The notes under the pieces: model-generated
What the model was told of the DNA's origin: nothing
Databases searched by the model: none
The model's input: the letters and a program-made list of their open reading frames with translations, nothing else
Translations under genes and position numbers: made by a program
NCBI RefSeq assembly: GCF_051401765.1
Contig: NW_027480440.1
Location: forward strand, 682,001-746,000
Direction of reading: 5' to 3'
From: Calliopsis andreniformis
Lineage: Eukaryota > Arthropoda > Insecta > Hymenoptera > Andrenidae
DNA: 64,000 nucleotides
Shown: in pieces, positions 23,601-38,300 of the stretch
Position numbering within the stretch: the first letter of the stretch is position 1
Layout: the number at the start of each line of letters is the position of its first letter

Positions 23601-24808
23601 CAATCCTCAATCTTCAATCCTCAATACTCAATCTTCAATCCTCAATCCTCAATCCTCAACCCTCAACCCTCAATCGTCAATCTCCAATAATGAATACTCA
23701 ATCTTCAATCCTCAACCCTCAATCCTCAATCCTCAATCCTCAATCCTCATTCTTCAATCCTCAATACCCAATCCTCAATCTTCAATCCTCAATCCTCAAT
23801 CCTCAATTCTCAATCCTCAATCCTCAGTCCACAGTCCTCAAACCTCAATCCTCAACACTCAGGCCTCATCCTCAATCCTCAATCCTCAAAGCTCAATCTT
23901 CAATCCTCTGTCCCAGATCCTCAATCTTCAATTCTCAATCCTCAATCCTCAATCCTCAATCTTCAATCCTCAACCCTCAATCCTCAATCCTCAATCCTCG
24001 TTCTTCAATCCACAATACCCAATCTTCAATCTTCAATCCTCAATCCTCAATCCTCAATTCTCAATCCTTAATCCTCAATCCTCAGACCTCAAACATCAAT
24101 ACTCAACCCTCAGTCCTCGTCCTCAAACCACAACACTCAATCCTAGATCCTCAATCTTCAATCCTCAATACTCAATCTTCAATCCTCTATCCTCAATCCT
24201 CAATCCTCAATCCTCAATCCTCAATCCTCAATCGTCAATCCTCTATCCTCAATCCTCAATCCTCAATCCTCAATCATCAATATTCAACACTCAACCCTCA
24301 ACCATCAATACTCAATTCTCAATACTCAATAGAATATCCTGAATTCTCATGGTTCAATACTCAATCCATAATATTCTATAATCAAATCTCAATCCTCAAA
24401 CATCAATTCTCAACACTCAATCCTCAACACTCAGTCCTCTCTCTTCAATCCTCCGTCCTCAACTCTCAATCCTCAAGCGTCAATATTCAATCGTCAACCG
24501 TCAGCCCTCTATCCTCAGCCCTCAAACCTCAATCCCGAATCCTCAATCCTAAATCCTCAATCTTCAGCCCTCAGTCCTCAAAAATCAACTATCAATCCTC
24601 TATCCTGAATAGAATATCCTCAATTTACAGTTTTCCATACTCAATCCCCATTCTTCAATCTTCAAATCTGAATCCACAAACATCAATACTAATCACTCAA
24701 GCATCAACACTCAGTCCTCAATCTTCAATTCTCAATCCTCAATCCTCATCCTTCAATCCTCAATACTCAATCTTCAATCATCAATCCTCAATCCTCAATC
24801 CTCAATCT
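20637..24808 (+). repeat. 10-kb HOR unit A, third shared segment
   Basis: This matches 29,649-33,820 at a constant offset of 9,012. The class I modules at 21,856 and 24,348 have partners at 30,868 and 33,360; class II modules near 22,140, 22,760 and 24,630 recur near 31,150, 31,770 and 33,640. Minor differences are single substitutions, such as CCTCAAT at 23,770 against CATCAAT near 32,800. 22.7-23.4 kb is the block that also recurs near 47.9-48.5 kb. No gene or unique DNA is present. Confidence 0.87.
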
Positions 24809-27800
24809 TCAATCCTCAATCCTCAATCCTCATTATTCAATCCTCAACACCCAATACTCAATCTTCAATCCACAATCCTCAATCCTCAATTCTCAATCCT
24901 CAATCCTCAATGTTCATACCTCAAACATCAATACTCAACCCTCAGTCCTCGTCCTCAATCCACAACCCTCAATCCTCGATCCTCAATCGTCAATCATCAA
25001 TATTCAATCTTCAATTCTCAACCATCAACCCTCAATACTCAATCCTCAATCCTCAATGTACGATCCACAATACCCAATCCTCAATCTTCAATCCTCAATC
25101 CTCAATCCTCAACCCTCAACCCTCAATCCTCAATCCTCAGGCCTCAAACCTCAATCCTGAATCCTCAATCCTGAATCCTCAATCTTCAGCCATCAGTCCT
25201 CAAAAATCAACTATCAATCCTCTATCCTGAATAGAATATCCTCAATTTACAGTTTTCCATACTCAATCCCCATTCTTCAATCTTCAAATCTCAATCCACA
25301 AACATCAATTCTAATCACGCAACCATCAACACTCAGTCCTCAATCTTCAATCCTCAATCCTCAATCCTCAATCTTCAATCCTCAATACTCAAGCTTCAGT
25401 CCTCAATCCTCAATCCTCAATCCTCAATCTTCAATCCTCAATACTCAATCTTCAATCCTCAATCCTCATTCCTCAAACCTCAATTCTGAATTCTGAATAC
25501 TCAATCTTCAATCCTCAATCCTCAGCCCACAATACTCTAGCATCAATCTTCAATCCTCAATCCTCAATCCTCAATCCTCAATCCTCATCCTTCAATCCTC
25601 AATACCCAATCCTCAATCGTCAATCCTCAATCCTCAATGCTCAATTCTCAATCCTCAATCCTCAATCCTCAATCTTCAATCCTCAACACTCAATCTTCAA
25701 TCCTCAATCCTCAATCCTCAGTCATCAATCCTCAATCTTCAATTCTCAATCGTCAATCCCCACTCCTCAATCCTCAACACCCAATCCTCAATCTTCAATC
25801 CTCAATCCTGAATCCTCAATTCTGAATCCTCAATCCTCAATGCTCAGACCTCAAACATCAATACTCAACCCTCAGTCCTCGTCCTCAATACACAACCCTC
25901 AATCCTCGATCCGCAATCTTCAATCATCAATAATCAATCTTCAATTCTCAACCCTCAATCCTCAATACTCAATCCTCAATCCTCAATCCTCATTCTTCAA
26001 TCCACAATACCCAATCTTCAATCTTCAATCCTCAATCCTCAATCCTCAATCCTCAATCCTCAGACCTCAATCATCAGACCTCAAACATCAATACTCAAAC
26101 CTCAGTCCTCGTCCTCAATCCACAACCCTCAATCCTCGATCCTCAATCTTCAATCCTCAATACTCAATCTTCAATCCTCAATCCTCAACACTCAATACTC
26201 AATCGTCAATCTTATACCCTCGATACTCAATCTTCAATACTCAATCCTCAATCCTCAATCCTCAATCCTCAATCCTCGAACCTCAATCCTCATTACTCAA
26301 ACCTCAATCGTCAAACCTCAGTCCTCATCTTCAATTCTCAATTCTCAATCCTCAATCCTCAATCCTCAATCTTCAAACATCAATACTCAATCTTCAATCC
26401 TCAATCATCAATCCTCATTCCTCAATACTCAATCCTCAATATTCAACACACAATCCTCAACCATCAACCCTCTATTCTCAATACTCAGCAGAATATCCTG
26501 AATTCTCATGGTTCAATACTCAATCCACAATATTCAATAATCAAATCTCAATCCTCAAACACCAACTCTCAACTCCCAATCCTCAACACTCAGTCCTCTC
26601 TCTTGAATCCTCCATCCTCAATCCTCAATCCTCAAGCGTCAATCCTCAATCCTCAATACTCAATCCTCAACCCTCAATCCTCAATCCTCAATCCTCAGTC
26701 ATCAATACTGAATCTTCAATACTCAATCCTCAATCCTCAATCCCCAATCCTCAATCCTCAATCCTCAATCCTCATTCCTCAAACCTCAATCCTCAACACT
26801 CAGTCCTCATCCTCAATTCTCAATTCTCAATTCTCAATCCTCAGTCCTCAATCCTCAATCTTCAACCCTCAATAATCACTTTTCAATCCTAGATCCTCAA
26901 TCCCCAATCATCAATCCTTAATCCTCAATCTTCAGTCCTCAGTCCCCAGCCCTCAATCTTCAATCCTCAATGCTCCATCCTCAATCCTCAATCCTCAGTC
27001 CTCAGTCCTCAATCCTCAATCCTCAATCCTCAATCCTCAATCCTCAATCCTCAATCTTCAATCCTCAATACTCAATCTTCACTCCTCAATCCTCAATACT
27101 CAATCCTCGATCTTCAATCCTCAATCCTCAATCCTCAATCCTCAATCCTCATTCTTCAATCCTCAGTACCCAATCCTCAATCTTCAATCCTCAATTCTCA
27201 ATCCTCAATTCTCAATCCTCAATCCTCAGTCCTCAGTCCTCAAACCTCAATCCCCATTCTTCAATCCTCTATACCCAATCCTCAATCTTCAATCCTGAAT
27301 CCTCAATTCTCAATTCTCAATCCTCAATCCTCAATCCTCAGACCTCAAACATCAATACTCAACCCTCAGTCCTCGTCCTCAATCCACAAACCTCAATCCC
27401 CAATCCTCAATCTTCAATCCTCAACCCTCAACCGTCAATACTCAATTCTCAATACTCAATGGAATATCCTGAATTCTCATGGTTCAATATTCAATCCACA
27501 ATATTCTATAATCAAATCTCAGTCCTCAAACTACAATCCTCAACACTCAATCCTCAACACTCAGTCCTCTCTCTTCAATCCTCCATCCTCAACTCTCAAT
27601 CCTCAAGCGTCAATACTCAATCCACAATCCTCGACGCTCAATCCTCAGCCCTCAAACCTCAATCCCGAATCCTCAATCATAAATCCTCAATCTCCAGCCC
27701 TCAGTCCTCAAAAACCAACTATCAATCCTCTATCCTGAATAGAATATCCTCAATTAACAGTTTTCCATACTCAATCCCCATTCTTCAATCTTCAATTCTG

Positions 27801-30800
27801 AATCCACAAACATCAATGCTAATCACTCAAGCATCAACACTCAGTCCTCAATCTTCAATCCTCAATCCTCAATCCTCAATCTTCAATCCTCAATACTCAA
27901 TCTTCAATCATCAATCCTCAATCCTCAATCCTCAATCTTCAATCCTCAATCCTCAATCTTCAATCATCAATACTCAATCTTCAATCATCAATCCTCAATC
28001 CTCAATCCTCAATCTTCAATCCTCAATCCTCAATCCTCCGCCCTCGTCCTCAATCCACAACACTCAATCCTCAATCCTCAATCTTCAATCATCAATATTC
28101 AATCTTCAGTCCTCAATCCTCAATCCTCAATCCTCAATCTTCAATCCTCAATACTCAATCTTCAATCCTCAGTCCTCAGTCCTCATACCTCAATTCTGAA
28201 TCCTGAATACTCAATCTTGAATCCTCAATCCTCAGTCCTCAATACTCTACCATCAATGTTCAATCCTCAATCCTCAATCCTCATTCTTCAATCCTCAATA
28301 CCCAGTCCTCAATCTTCAATCCTCAATCCTCAATCCTCAATCCTCAATCCTCAATTCTCAATCCTCAATCCTCAAACCTCCGTCCTCGTCCTCAATCCAC
28401 AACACTCAATCCTCAATCCTCAATCTTCAATCATCAATATTCAATCTTCAGTCCTCAATCCTCAATCCTCAATCCTCAATCTTCAATCCTCAATACTCAA
28501 TCTTCAATCCTCAGTCCTCAGTCCTCATACCTCAATTCTGAATCCTGAATACTCAATCTTGAATCCTCAATCCTCAGTCCTCAATACTCTACCATCAATG
28601 TTCAATCCTCAATCCTCAATCCTCATTCTTCAATCCTCAATACCCAGTCCTCAATCTTCAATCCTCAATCCTCAATCCTCGTCCTCAATCCACAACCCTC
28701 AATCCTCGATCCTCAATCTTCAATCCTCAATACTCAATCTTCAATCCTCAATCCTCATTCCTCAATCCTCAATCCTCAAACTTCAATCATCAATACTCAA
28801 TCTTCAATCATCAATCCTCAATCCTCAATCCTCAATCTTCAATCCTCAATCCTCAATCCTCATACTTCAATCCTCAACACCCTATCCTCAATCTTCAACC
28901 CTCAATCCTCAATCCTCAATTCTCAATCCTCAATCCTCAATCTTCAGACCTCAAACATCAATACTCAACCCTCAGTCCTCGTCCTCAATCCACAACCCTC
29001 AATCCTCGATCCTCAATCTTCAATAATCAATATTCAATTTTCAATTCTCAACCCTCAACCCTCAATACTCAATCCTCAATCCTCAATGTACGATCCTCAA
29101 TACCCAATCCTCAATCTTCAATACTCAATCATGAATCCTCAATATTCAATACTAAATCCTCAATCCTCAATCCTCAATCCTCAATACTCAACCATCAATC
29201 CTCAATTCCCAATACTCAATAGAGTATCCTGAAATCTCAGGATTCAATACTCAAACCTCAGTCCTCAAGCCTCAGCCCTCATCCTCCATCCTCAATCCTC
29301 AATCCTCTATCCTCAATCCTCAATCCTCAATCGTCAATCCTCAATAGTCAATCTTCAATCCTCAATCCTCAATCCTCAATCCTCAATCCTCAATCCTCAA
29401 TACTCTATCCTCAAACCTCAATTCTGAATCCTGAATATTCAATCTTCAATCCTCAATCCTCAGTCCTCAATACTCTACCATCAATGTTCAATCCTCAATC
29501 CTCAATCCTCATTCTTCAATCCTCAATACCCAGTCCTCAATCTTCAATCCTCAATCCTCAATCCTCAATTCTCAATCCTCAATCCTCAATTCGCAGACCT
29601 CAGACATCAATACTCAGCCCTCAGTCCTCGTCCTCTATCCTCAACCATCAATCCTCAATCCTCAATCCTCAATCCTCATTCTTCAATCCTCAATACCCAG
29701 TCCTCAATCTTCAATCCTCAATCCTCAATCCTCAATCCTCAATTCTCAATCCTCAATCCTCAATCTTCCGTCCTCGTCCTCAATCCACAACACTCAATCC
29801 TCAATCCTCAATCTTCAATCATCAATATTCAATCTTCAGTCCTCAATCCTCAATCCTCAATCCTCAATCTTCAATCCTCAATACTCAATCTTCAATCCTC
29901 AGTCCTCAGTCCTCATACCTCAATTCTGAATCCTGAATACTCAATCTTGAATCCTCAATCCTCAGTCCTCAATACTCTACCATCAATGTTCAATCCTCAA
30001 TCCTCAATCCTCATTCTTCAATCCTCAATACCCAGTCCTCAATCTTCAATCCTCAATCCCCAATCCTCGTCCTCAATCCACAACCCTCAATCCTCGATCC
30101 TCAATCTTCAATCCTCAATACTCAATCTTCAATCCTCAATCCTCAACACTCAATAGTCAATCGTCAATCTTATATCCTGGATACTCAATCTTCAATACTC
30201 AATCCTCAATCCTCAATCCTCAATCCTCATTCTTCAATCCTCAATACCTAATCCTCAATCTTCAATCCTCAATCCTCAATCCTCAATTCTCAATCCTCAA
30301 TCCTCGTCCTCAGTTCTCAAACCTCAATCCTCAACCCTCAGACCGCATCCTCAATCCTCAATCCTCGATCCTCAACCTTCAATCCCCAATACTCAATCAT
30401 CAATCCTCTATCCACAATCCTCAACCCTCGATCCTCAATCCTCAATCCTCAATCCTCAGTCATCAGTACTCAATCTTCAATACTCAAACCTCAATTCTCA
30501 ATCCTCAATCCTCAATCCTCGATCCTCAATCCTCATTCCTCAAACCTCAATCGTCAAACCTCAGTCCTCATCTTCAATTCTCTATTCTCAATCCTCAATC
30601 CTCAATCCTCAATCTTCAAACATCAATACTCAATCTTCAATCCTCAATCCTCAATCCTCATTCCTCAATCCTGAATCCTCAATCCTCAATCCTCAATTCT
30701 CAATTCTCAATCCTCAATCCTCAATCCTCAGACCTCAAACATCAATACTCAACCCTCAGTCCTCGTCCTCAATCCACAACCCTCAATCCTCAATCCTCAA

Positions 30801-33800
30801 TCTTCAATCCTCAACCCTCAACCGTCAATACTCAATTCTCAATACTCAATAGAATATCCTGAATTCTCATGGTTCAATACTCAATCCACAATATTCTATA
30901 ATCAAATTTCAATCCTCAAACTACAATTCTCAACACTCAAACCTCAACACTCAGTCCTCTCCCTTCAATACTCCATCCTCAACTCTCAATCCTCAAGCGT
31001 CAATACTCAATCGTCAATCCTCAACCCTCAATCCTCAGCCCTCAAACCTCAATCCCGAATCCTCAATCCTAAATCCTCAATCTTCAGCCCTCAGTCCTCA
31101 AAAATCAACTATCAATCCTCTATCCTGAATAGAATATCCTCAATTAAGAGTTTTCCATACTCAATCCCCATTCTTCAATCTTCAAATCTGAATCCACAAA
31201 CATCAATACTAATCACTCAAGCATCAACACTCAGTCCTCAATCTTCAATCCTCAATCCTCAATCCTCAATCTTCAATCCTCAATACTCAATCTTCAATCA
31301 TCAATCCTCAATCCTCAATCCTCAATCTTCAATCCTCAATCCTCAATCCTCATTCTTCAATCCTCAACACCCAATACTCAATCTTCAATCCTCAATCCTC
31401 AATCCTCAATTCTCAATCCTCAATCCTCAATCTTCAGACCTCAAACATCAATACTCAACCCTCAGTCCTCGTCCTCAATCCACAACCCTCAATCCTCGAT
31501 CCTCAATCTTCAATCATCAGTATTCAATCTTCAATTCTCAACCTTCAACCCTCAATACTCAATCCTCAATCCTCAATGTACGATCCTCAATACCCAATCC
31601 TCAATCTTCAATCCTCAATCCTCAATCCTCAATCCTCAATCCTCAATCCTCAATCCTCAGGCCTCAAACCTCAATCCTGAATCCTCAATCCTGAATCCTC
31701 AATCTTCAGCCATCAGTCCTCAAAAATCAACTATCAGTCCTCTATCCTGAATAGAATATCCTCAGTTTACAGTTTTCCATACTCAATCCCCATTCTTCAA
31801 TCTTCAAATCTGAATCCACAAACATCAATTCTAATCACTCAACCATCAACACTCAGTCCTCAATCTTCAATCCTCAATCCTCAATCCTCAATTCTCAATC
31901 CTCAATCCTCAATCCTCGGACCCCAAACATCAATACTCAATCCTCAGTCCTCGTCCTCAATCCACAACCCTCAATCCTCAATCCTCAATCTTCAATCATC
32001 AATATTCAATCTTCAGTCCTCAATCCTCAATCCTCTATCCTCAATCCTCAGTCCTCAATGTTCAATCCGCAATACCCAATCCTCAATCTTCAATACTCAA
32101 TCCTCAATCCTCAATCCTCAATACTCAATCCTCAATCCTCAATACTCAATCCTCAATCCTCAATTCTCAATCCTCAATCCTCAATCCTCAGACCTCAAAC
32201 ATCAATACTCAACCCTCAGTCCTCGTCCTCAACCCACAACCATCAATCCTCAATCCTCAATCTTCAATCATCAATCCTCAATACTCAATCCTCAATCTTC
32301 AATCCACAATCCTCAATCCTCAATCCTCAATCCTCATTCTTCAATCCTCAGAACCCAATCCTGAATCTTCAATCCTCAATCCTCAATCCTCAATTCTCAA
32401 TCCTCAATCATCAATCCTCAATCCTCAATCCTCAACCCTCAATCCACAATCCTCAATTGTCAATCCTCAATCCTGAGTCCTCAGTCCTCAAACCACAATC
32501 CTCAACCCTCAGCCCTCATCCTCAATCCTCAATCCTCAATCCTCAGTCCTCCGTCCTCAAACCTCAATCCTCAGCCCTCAGACCTCATCCTCAATCCTCA
32601 ATCCTCAATCCTCAATCCTCAATCTTCAATCCTCAATACTCAATCTTCAATCCTCAATCCTCAATCCTCAACCCTCAACCCTCAATCGTCAATCTCCAAT
32701 AATGAATACTCAATCTTCAATCCTCAACCCTCAATCCTCAATCCTCAATCCTCAATCCTCATTCTTCAATCCTCAATACCCAATCCTCAATCTTCAATCA
32801 TCAATCCTCAATCCTCAATTCTCAATCCTCAATCCTCAGTCCACAGTCCTCAAACCTCAATCCTCAACACTCAGGCCTCATCCTCAATCCTCAATCCTCA
32901 AAGCTCAATCTTCAATCCTCTGTCCCAGATCCTCAATCTTCAATTCTCAATCCTCAATCCTCAATCCTCAATCTTCAATCCTCAACCCTCAATCCTCAAT
33001 CCTCAATCCTCGTTCTTCAACCCACAATACCCAATCTTCAATCTTCAATCCTCAATCCTCAATCCTCAATTCTCAATCCTTAATCCTCAATCCTCAGACC
33101 TCAAACATCAATACTCAACCCTCAGTCCTCGTCCTCAAACCACAACACTCAATCCTAGATCCTCAATCTTCAATCCTCAATACTCAATCTTCAATCCTCT
33201 ATCCTCAATCCTCAATCCTCAATCCTCAATCCTCAATCCTCAATCGTCAATCCTCTATCCTCAATCCTCAATCCTCAATCCTCAATCATCAATATTCAAC
33301 ACTCAACCCTCAACCATCAATACTCAATTCTCAATACTCAATAGAATATCCTGAATTCTCATGGTTCAATACTCAATCCATAATATTCTATAATCAAATC
33401 TCAATCCTCAAACATCAATTCTCAACACTCAATCCCCAACACTCAGTCCTCTCTCTTCAATCCTCCGTCCTCAACTCTCAATCCTCAAGCGTCAATATTC
33501 AATCGTCAATCCTCAGCCCTCTATCCTCAGCCCTCAAACCTCAATCCCGAATCCTCAATCCTAAATCCTCAATCTTCAGCCCTCAGTCCTCAAAAATCAA
33601 CTATCAATCCTCTATCCTGAATAGAATATCCTCAATTTACAGTTTTCCATACTCAATCCCCATTCTTCAATCTTCAAATCTGAATCCACAAACATCAATA
33701 CTAATCACTCAAGCATCAACACTCAGTCCTCAATCTTCAATCCTCAATCCTCAATCCTCAACCTTCAGTACTCAATACTCAATCTTCAATCATCAATCCT

Positions 33801-33820
33801 CAATCCTCAATCCTCAATCT
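24809..33820 (+). repeat. 10-kb HOR unit B (9.0 kb after deletions)
   Basis: Colinear with 14,044-24,808, with offsets stepping 10,765, 10,353, 10,067, 9,418 and 9,012. The steps correspond to losses of 412, 286, 649 and 406 bp relative to A (or gains in A). Each step is a whole number of monomers. Outside the steps the copies look almost identical. Homology continues past 33,820 into a third, more diverged start that extends to about 34,370. Confidence 0.88.
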
Positions 33821-35399
33821 TCAATCCTCAATCCTCAATCCTCATTCTTCAATCCTCAACACCCAATACTCAATCTTCAATCCACAATCCTCAATCCTCA
33901 ATTCTCAATCCTCAATCCTCAATCTTCATACCTCAAACATCAATACTCAACCCTCAGTCCTCGTCCTCAATCCACAACCCTCAATCCTCGATCCTCAATC
34001 TTCAATCATCAATATTCAATCTTCAATTCGCAACCCTCAACCCTCAATACTCAATCCTCAATCCTCAATGTACTATCCTCAATACCCAATCCTCAAACTT
34101 CAATCCTCAATCCTCAATCCTCAATCCTCAATCCTCAATCCTCAATCCTCAGGCCTCAAACCTCAATCCTGAATCCTCAATCCTGAATCCTCAATCTTCA
34201 GCCATCAGTCCTCAAAAATCAACTATCAATCCTCTATCCTGAATGGAATATCCTCAATTTACAGTTTTCCATACTCAATCCCCATTCTTCAATCTTCAAA
34301 TCTGAATCCACAAACATCAATTCTAATCACTCAACCATCAACACTCAGTCCTCAATCTTCAATCCTCAATCCTCAATGCTCAATTCTCAATCCTCAATCC
34401 TCAAACCTCAATCCTCAATCCTCATTCTTCAATCCTCAGTACCCAATCCTCAATCTTCAATCCTCAATCCACAATCCTCAATTCTCAATCCTCAATCCTC
34501 AGTCCTCAGTCCTCAAACCTCAAACCTCATTCTTCAATCCTCAATACCCAACCCTCAATCTTCAATCCTCAATCCTCAATCCTCAATTCTCAATCCTCAA
34601 TCCTCAATCCTCAGACCTCAAACATCAATACTCAACCCACAGTCCTCGTCCTCAACCCACAACCCTCAATCCTCAACCCTCAATCTTCAATCCTCAATCC
34701 TCAATACTCAATCCTCAATCCTCAATCCTCAATCCTCATTCTTCAATCCTCAATACCCTATCCTCAATCTGCAATCCTCAATCCACAATCCTCAATCCTC
34801 AAACCTCAATCCTCAACCGTCAGTCCTCGTCCTCAATCCTCAATCCTCAATCTTCAATCCTCAATACTCAATCTTCAATCCTCAATCCTCAATCCTCAAC
34901 CCTCAACCCTCAATCGTCAATCTCCAATAATGAATACTCAATCTTCAATCCTCAACCCTCAATCCTCAATCCTCAGTCCTCAATCCTCATTCTTCAATCC
35001 TCAATACCCAATCCTCAATCTTCAATCCTCAATCCTCAATCCTCAATTCTCAATCCTCAATCCTCAGTCCACAGTCCTCAAACCTCAATCCTCAACACTC
35101 AGGCCTCATCCTCAATCCTCAATCCTCAAAGCTCAATCTTCAATCCTCTGTCCCAGATCCTCAATCTTCAATTCTCAATCCTCAATCCTCAATCCTCAAT
35201 CTTCAATCCTCAACCCTCAATCCTCAATCCTCAATCCTCGTTCTTCAATCCACAATACCCAATCTTCAATCTTCAATCCTCAATCCTCAATCCTCAATTC
35301 TCAATCCTTAATCCTCAATCCTCAGACCTCAAACATCAATACTCAACCCTCAGTCCTCGTCCTCAAACCACAACACTCAATACTAGATCCTCAATCTTC
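31387..35399 (+). repeat. 4,013/4,020-bp tandem repeat, copy 1
   Basis: CTTCAGACC at about 31,433 recurs about 4,013 bp later near 35,446; from about 35,650 the offset becomes 4,020, one extra heptamer. I count twelve 6-mers in the unit, so 4,013 = 563x7 + 12x6. The copy contains two versions of a 1.5-kb sub-block (starting near 32,702 and 34,930); the second is cut at about 35,400, where the next copy begins. Copy 1 overlaps the end of unit B, so this duplication is likely younger than the A/B split (inference). Confidence 0.86.
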
Positions 35400-38300
35400 A
35401 ATCCTCAATCCTCAATCCTCAATTCTCATTCCTCAATCCTCAATCTTCAGACCTCAAACATCAATACTCAACCCTCAGTCCTCGTCCTCAATCCACAACC
35501 CTCAATCCTCGATCCTCAATCTTCAATCATCAGTATTCAATCTTCAATTCTCAACCTTCAACCCTCAATACTCAATCCTCAATCCTCAATGTACGATCCT
35601 CAATACCCAATCCTCAATCTTCAATCCTCAATCCTCAATCCTCAATCCTCAATCCTCAATCCTCAATCCTCAATCCTCAGGCCTCAAACCTCAATCCTGA
35701 ATCCTCAATCCTGAATCCTCAATCTTCAGCCATCAGTCCTCAAAAATCAACTATCAGTCCTCTATCCTGAATAGAATATCCTCAGTTTACAGTTTTCCAT
35801 ACTCAATCCCCATTCTTCAATCTTCAAATCTGAATCCACAAACATCAATTCTAATCACTCAACCATCAACACTCAGTCCTCAATCTTCAATCCTCAATCC
35901 TCAATCCTCAATTCTCAATCCTCAATCCTCAATCCTCGGTCCCCAAACATCAATACTCAATCCTCAGTCCTCGTCCTCAATCCACAACCCTCAATCCTCA
36001 ATCCTCAATCTTCAATCATCAATATTCAATCTTCAGTCCTCAATCCTCAATCCTCTATCCTCAATCCTCAGTCCTCAATGTTCAATCCGCAATACCCAAT
36101 CCTCAATCTTCAATACTCAATCCTCAATCCTCAATCCTCAATACTCAATCCTCAATCCTCAATACTCAATCCTCAATCCTCAATTCTCAATCCTCAATCC
36201 TCAATCCTCAGACCTCAAACATCAATACTCAACCCTCAGCCCTCGTCCTCAACCCACAACCATCAATCCTCAATCCTCAATCTTCAATCATCAATCCTCA
36301 ATACTCAATCCTCAATCTTCAATCCACAATCCTCAATCCTCAATCCTCAATCCTCATTCTTCAATCCTCAGAACCCAATCCTGAATCTTCAATCCTCAAT
36401 CCTCAATCCTCAATTCTCAATCCTCAATCATCAATCCTCAATCCTCAATCCTCAACCCTCAATCCTCAATCCTCAATTGTCAATCCTCAATCCTGAGTCC
36501 TCAGTCCTCAAACCACAATCCTCAACCCTCAGCCCTCATCCTCAATCCTCAATCCTCAATCCTCAGTCCTCCGTCCTCAAACCTCAATCCTCAGCCCTCA
36601 GACCTCATCCTCAATCCTCAATCCTCAATCCTCAATCCTCAATCTTCAATCCTCAATACTCAATCTTCAATCCTCAATCCTCAATCCTCAACCCTCAACC
36701 CTCAATCGTCAATCTCCAATAATGAATACTCAATCTTCAATCCTCAACCCTCAATCCTCAATCCTCAATCCTCAATCCTCATTCTTCAATCCTCAATACC
36801 CAATCCTCAATCTTCAATCCTCAATCCTCAATCCTCAATTCTCAATCCTCAATCCTCAGTCCACAGTCCTCAAACCTCAATCCTCAACACTCAGGCCTCA
36901 TCCTCAATCCTCAATCCTCAAAGCTCAATCTTCAATCCTCTGTCCCAGATCCTCAATCTTCAATTCTCAATCCTCAATCCTCAATCCTCAATCTTCAATC
37001 CTCAACCCTCAATCCTCAATCCTCAATCCTCGTTCTTCAATCCACAATACCCAATCTTCAATCTTCAATCCTCAATCCTCAATCCTCAATTCTCAATCCT
37101 TAATCCTCAATCCTCAGACCTCAAACATCAATACTCAACCCTCAGTCCTCGTCCTCAAACTACAACACTCAATCCTAGATCCTCAATCTTCAATCCTCAA
37201 TACTCAATCTTCAATCCTCTATCCTCAATCCTCAATCCTCAATCCTCAATCCTCAATCCTCAATCGTCAATCCTCTATCCTCAATCCTCAGTCCTCAATC
37301 CTCAATCATCAATATTCAACACTCAACCCTCAACCATCAATACTCAATTCTCAATACTCAATAGAATATCCTGAATTCTCATGGTTCAATACTCAATCCA
37401 TAATATTCTATAATCAAATCTCAATCCTCAAACATCAATTCTCAACACTCAATCCCCAACACTCAGTCCTCTCTCTTCAATCCTCCGTCCTCAACTCTCA
37501 ATCCTCAAGCGTCAATATTCAATCGTCAATCCTCAGCCCTCTATCCTCAGCCCTCAAACCTCAATCCCGAATCCTCAATCCTAAATCCTCAATCTTCAGC
37601 CCTCAGTCCTCAAAAATCAACTATCAATCCTCTATCCTGAATAGAATATCCTCAATTTACAGTTTTCCATACTCAATCCCCATTCTTCAATCTTCAAATC
37701 TGAATCCACAAACATCAATACTAATCACTCAAGCATCAACACTCAGTCCTCAATCTTCAATCCTCAATCCTCAATCCTCAACCTTCAATACTCAATACTC
37801 AATCTTCAATCATCAATCCTCAATCCTCAATCCTCAATCTTCAATCCTCAATCCTCAATCCTCATTCTTCAATCCTCAACACCCAATACTCAATCTTCAA
37901 TCCACAATCCTCAATCCTCAATTCTCAATCCTCAATCCTCAATCTTCATACCTCAAACATCAATACTCAACCCTCAGTCCTCGTCCTCAATCCACAACCC
38001 TCAATCCTCGATCCTCAATCTTCAATCATCAATATTCAATCTTCAATTCGCAACCCTCAACCCTCAATACTCAATCCTCAATCCTCAATGTACTATCCTC
38101 AATACCCAATCCTCAAACTTCAATCCTCAATCCTCAATCCTCAATCCTCAATCCTCAATCCTCAGGCCTCAAACCTCAATCCTGAATCCTCAATCCTGAA
38201 TCCTCAATCTTCAGCCATCAGTCCTCAAAAATCAACTATCAATCCTCTATCCTGAATGGAATATCCTCAATTTACAGTTTTCCATACTCAATCCCCATTC

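Noticed and set aside
23690..25174. 494-codon ORF apparently conserved in several copies (23,690; 32,702; 38,943)
   Set aside because: The copies are recent segmental duplicates, so conservation of the ORF reflects shared ancestry of the DNA. It does not show selection on a protein.
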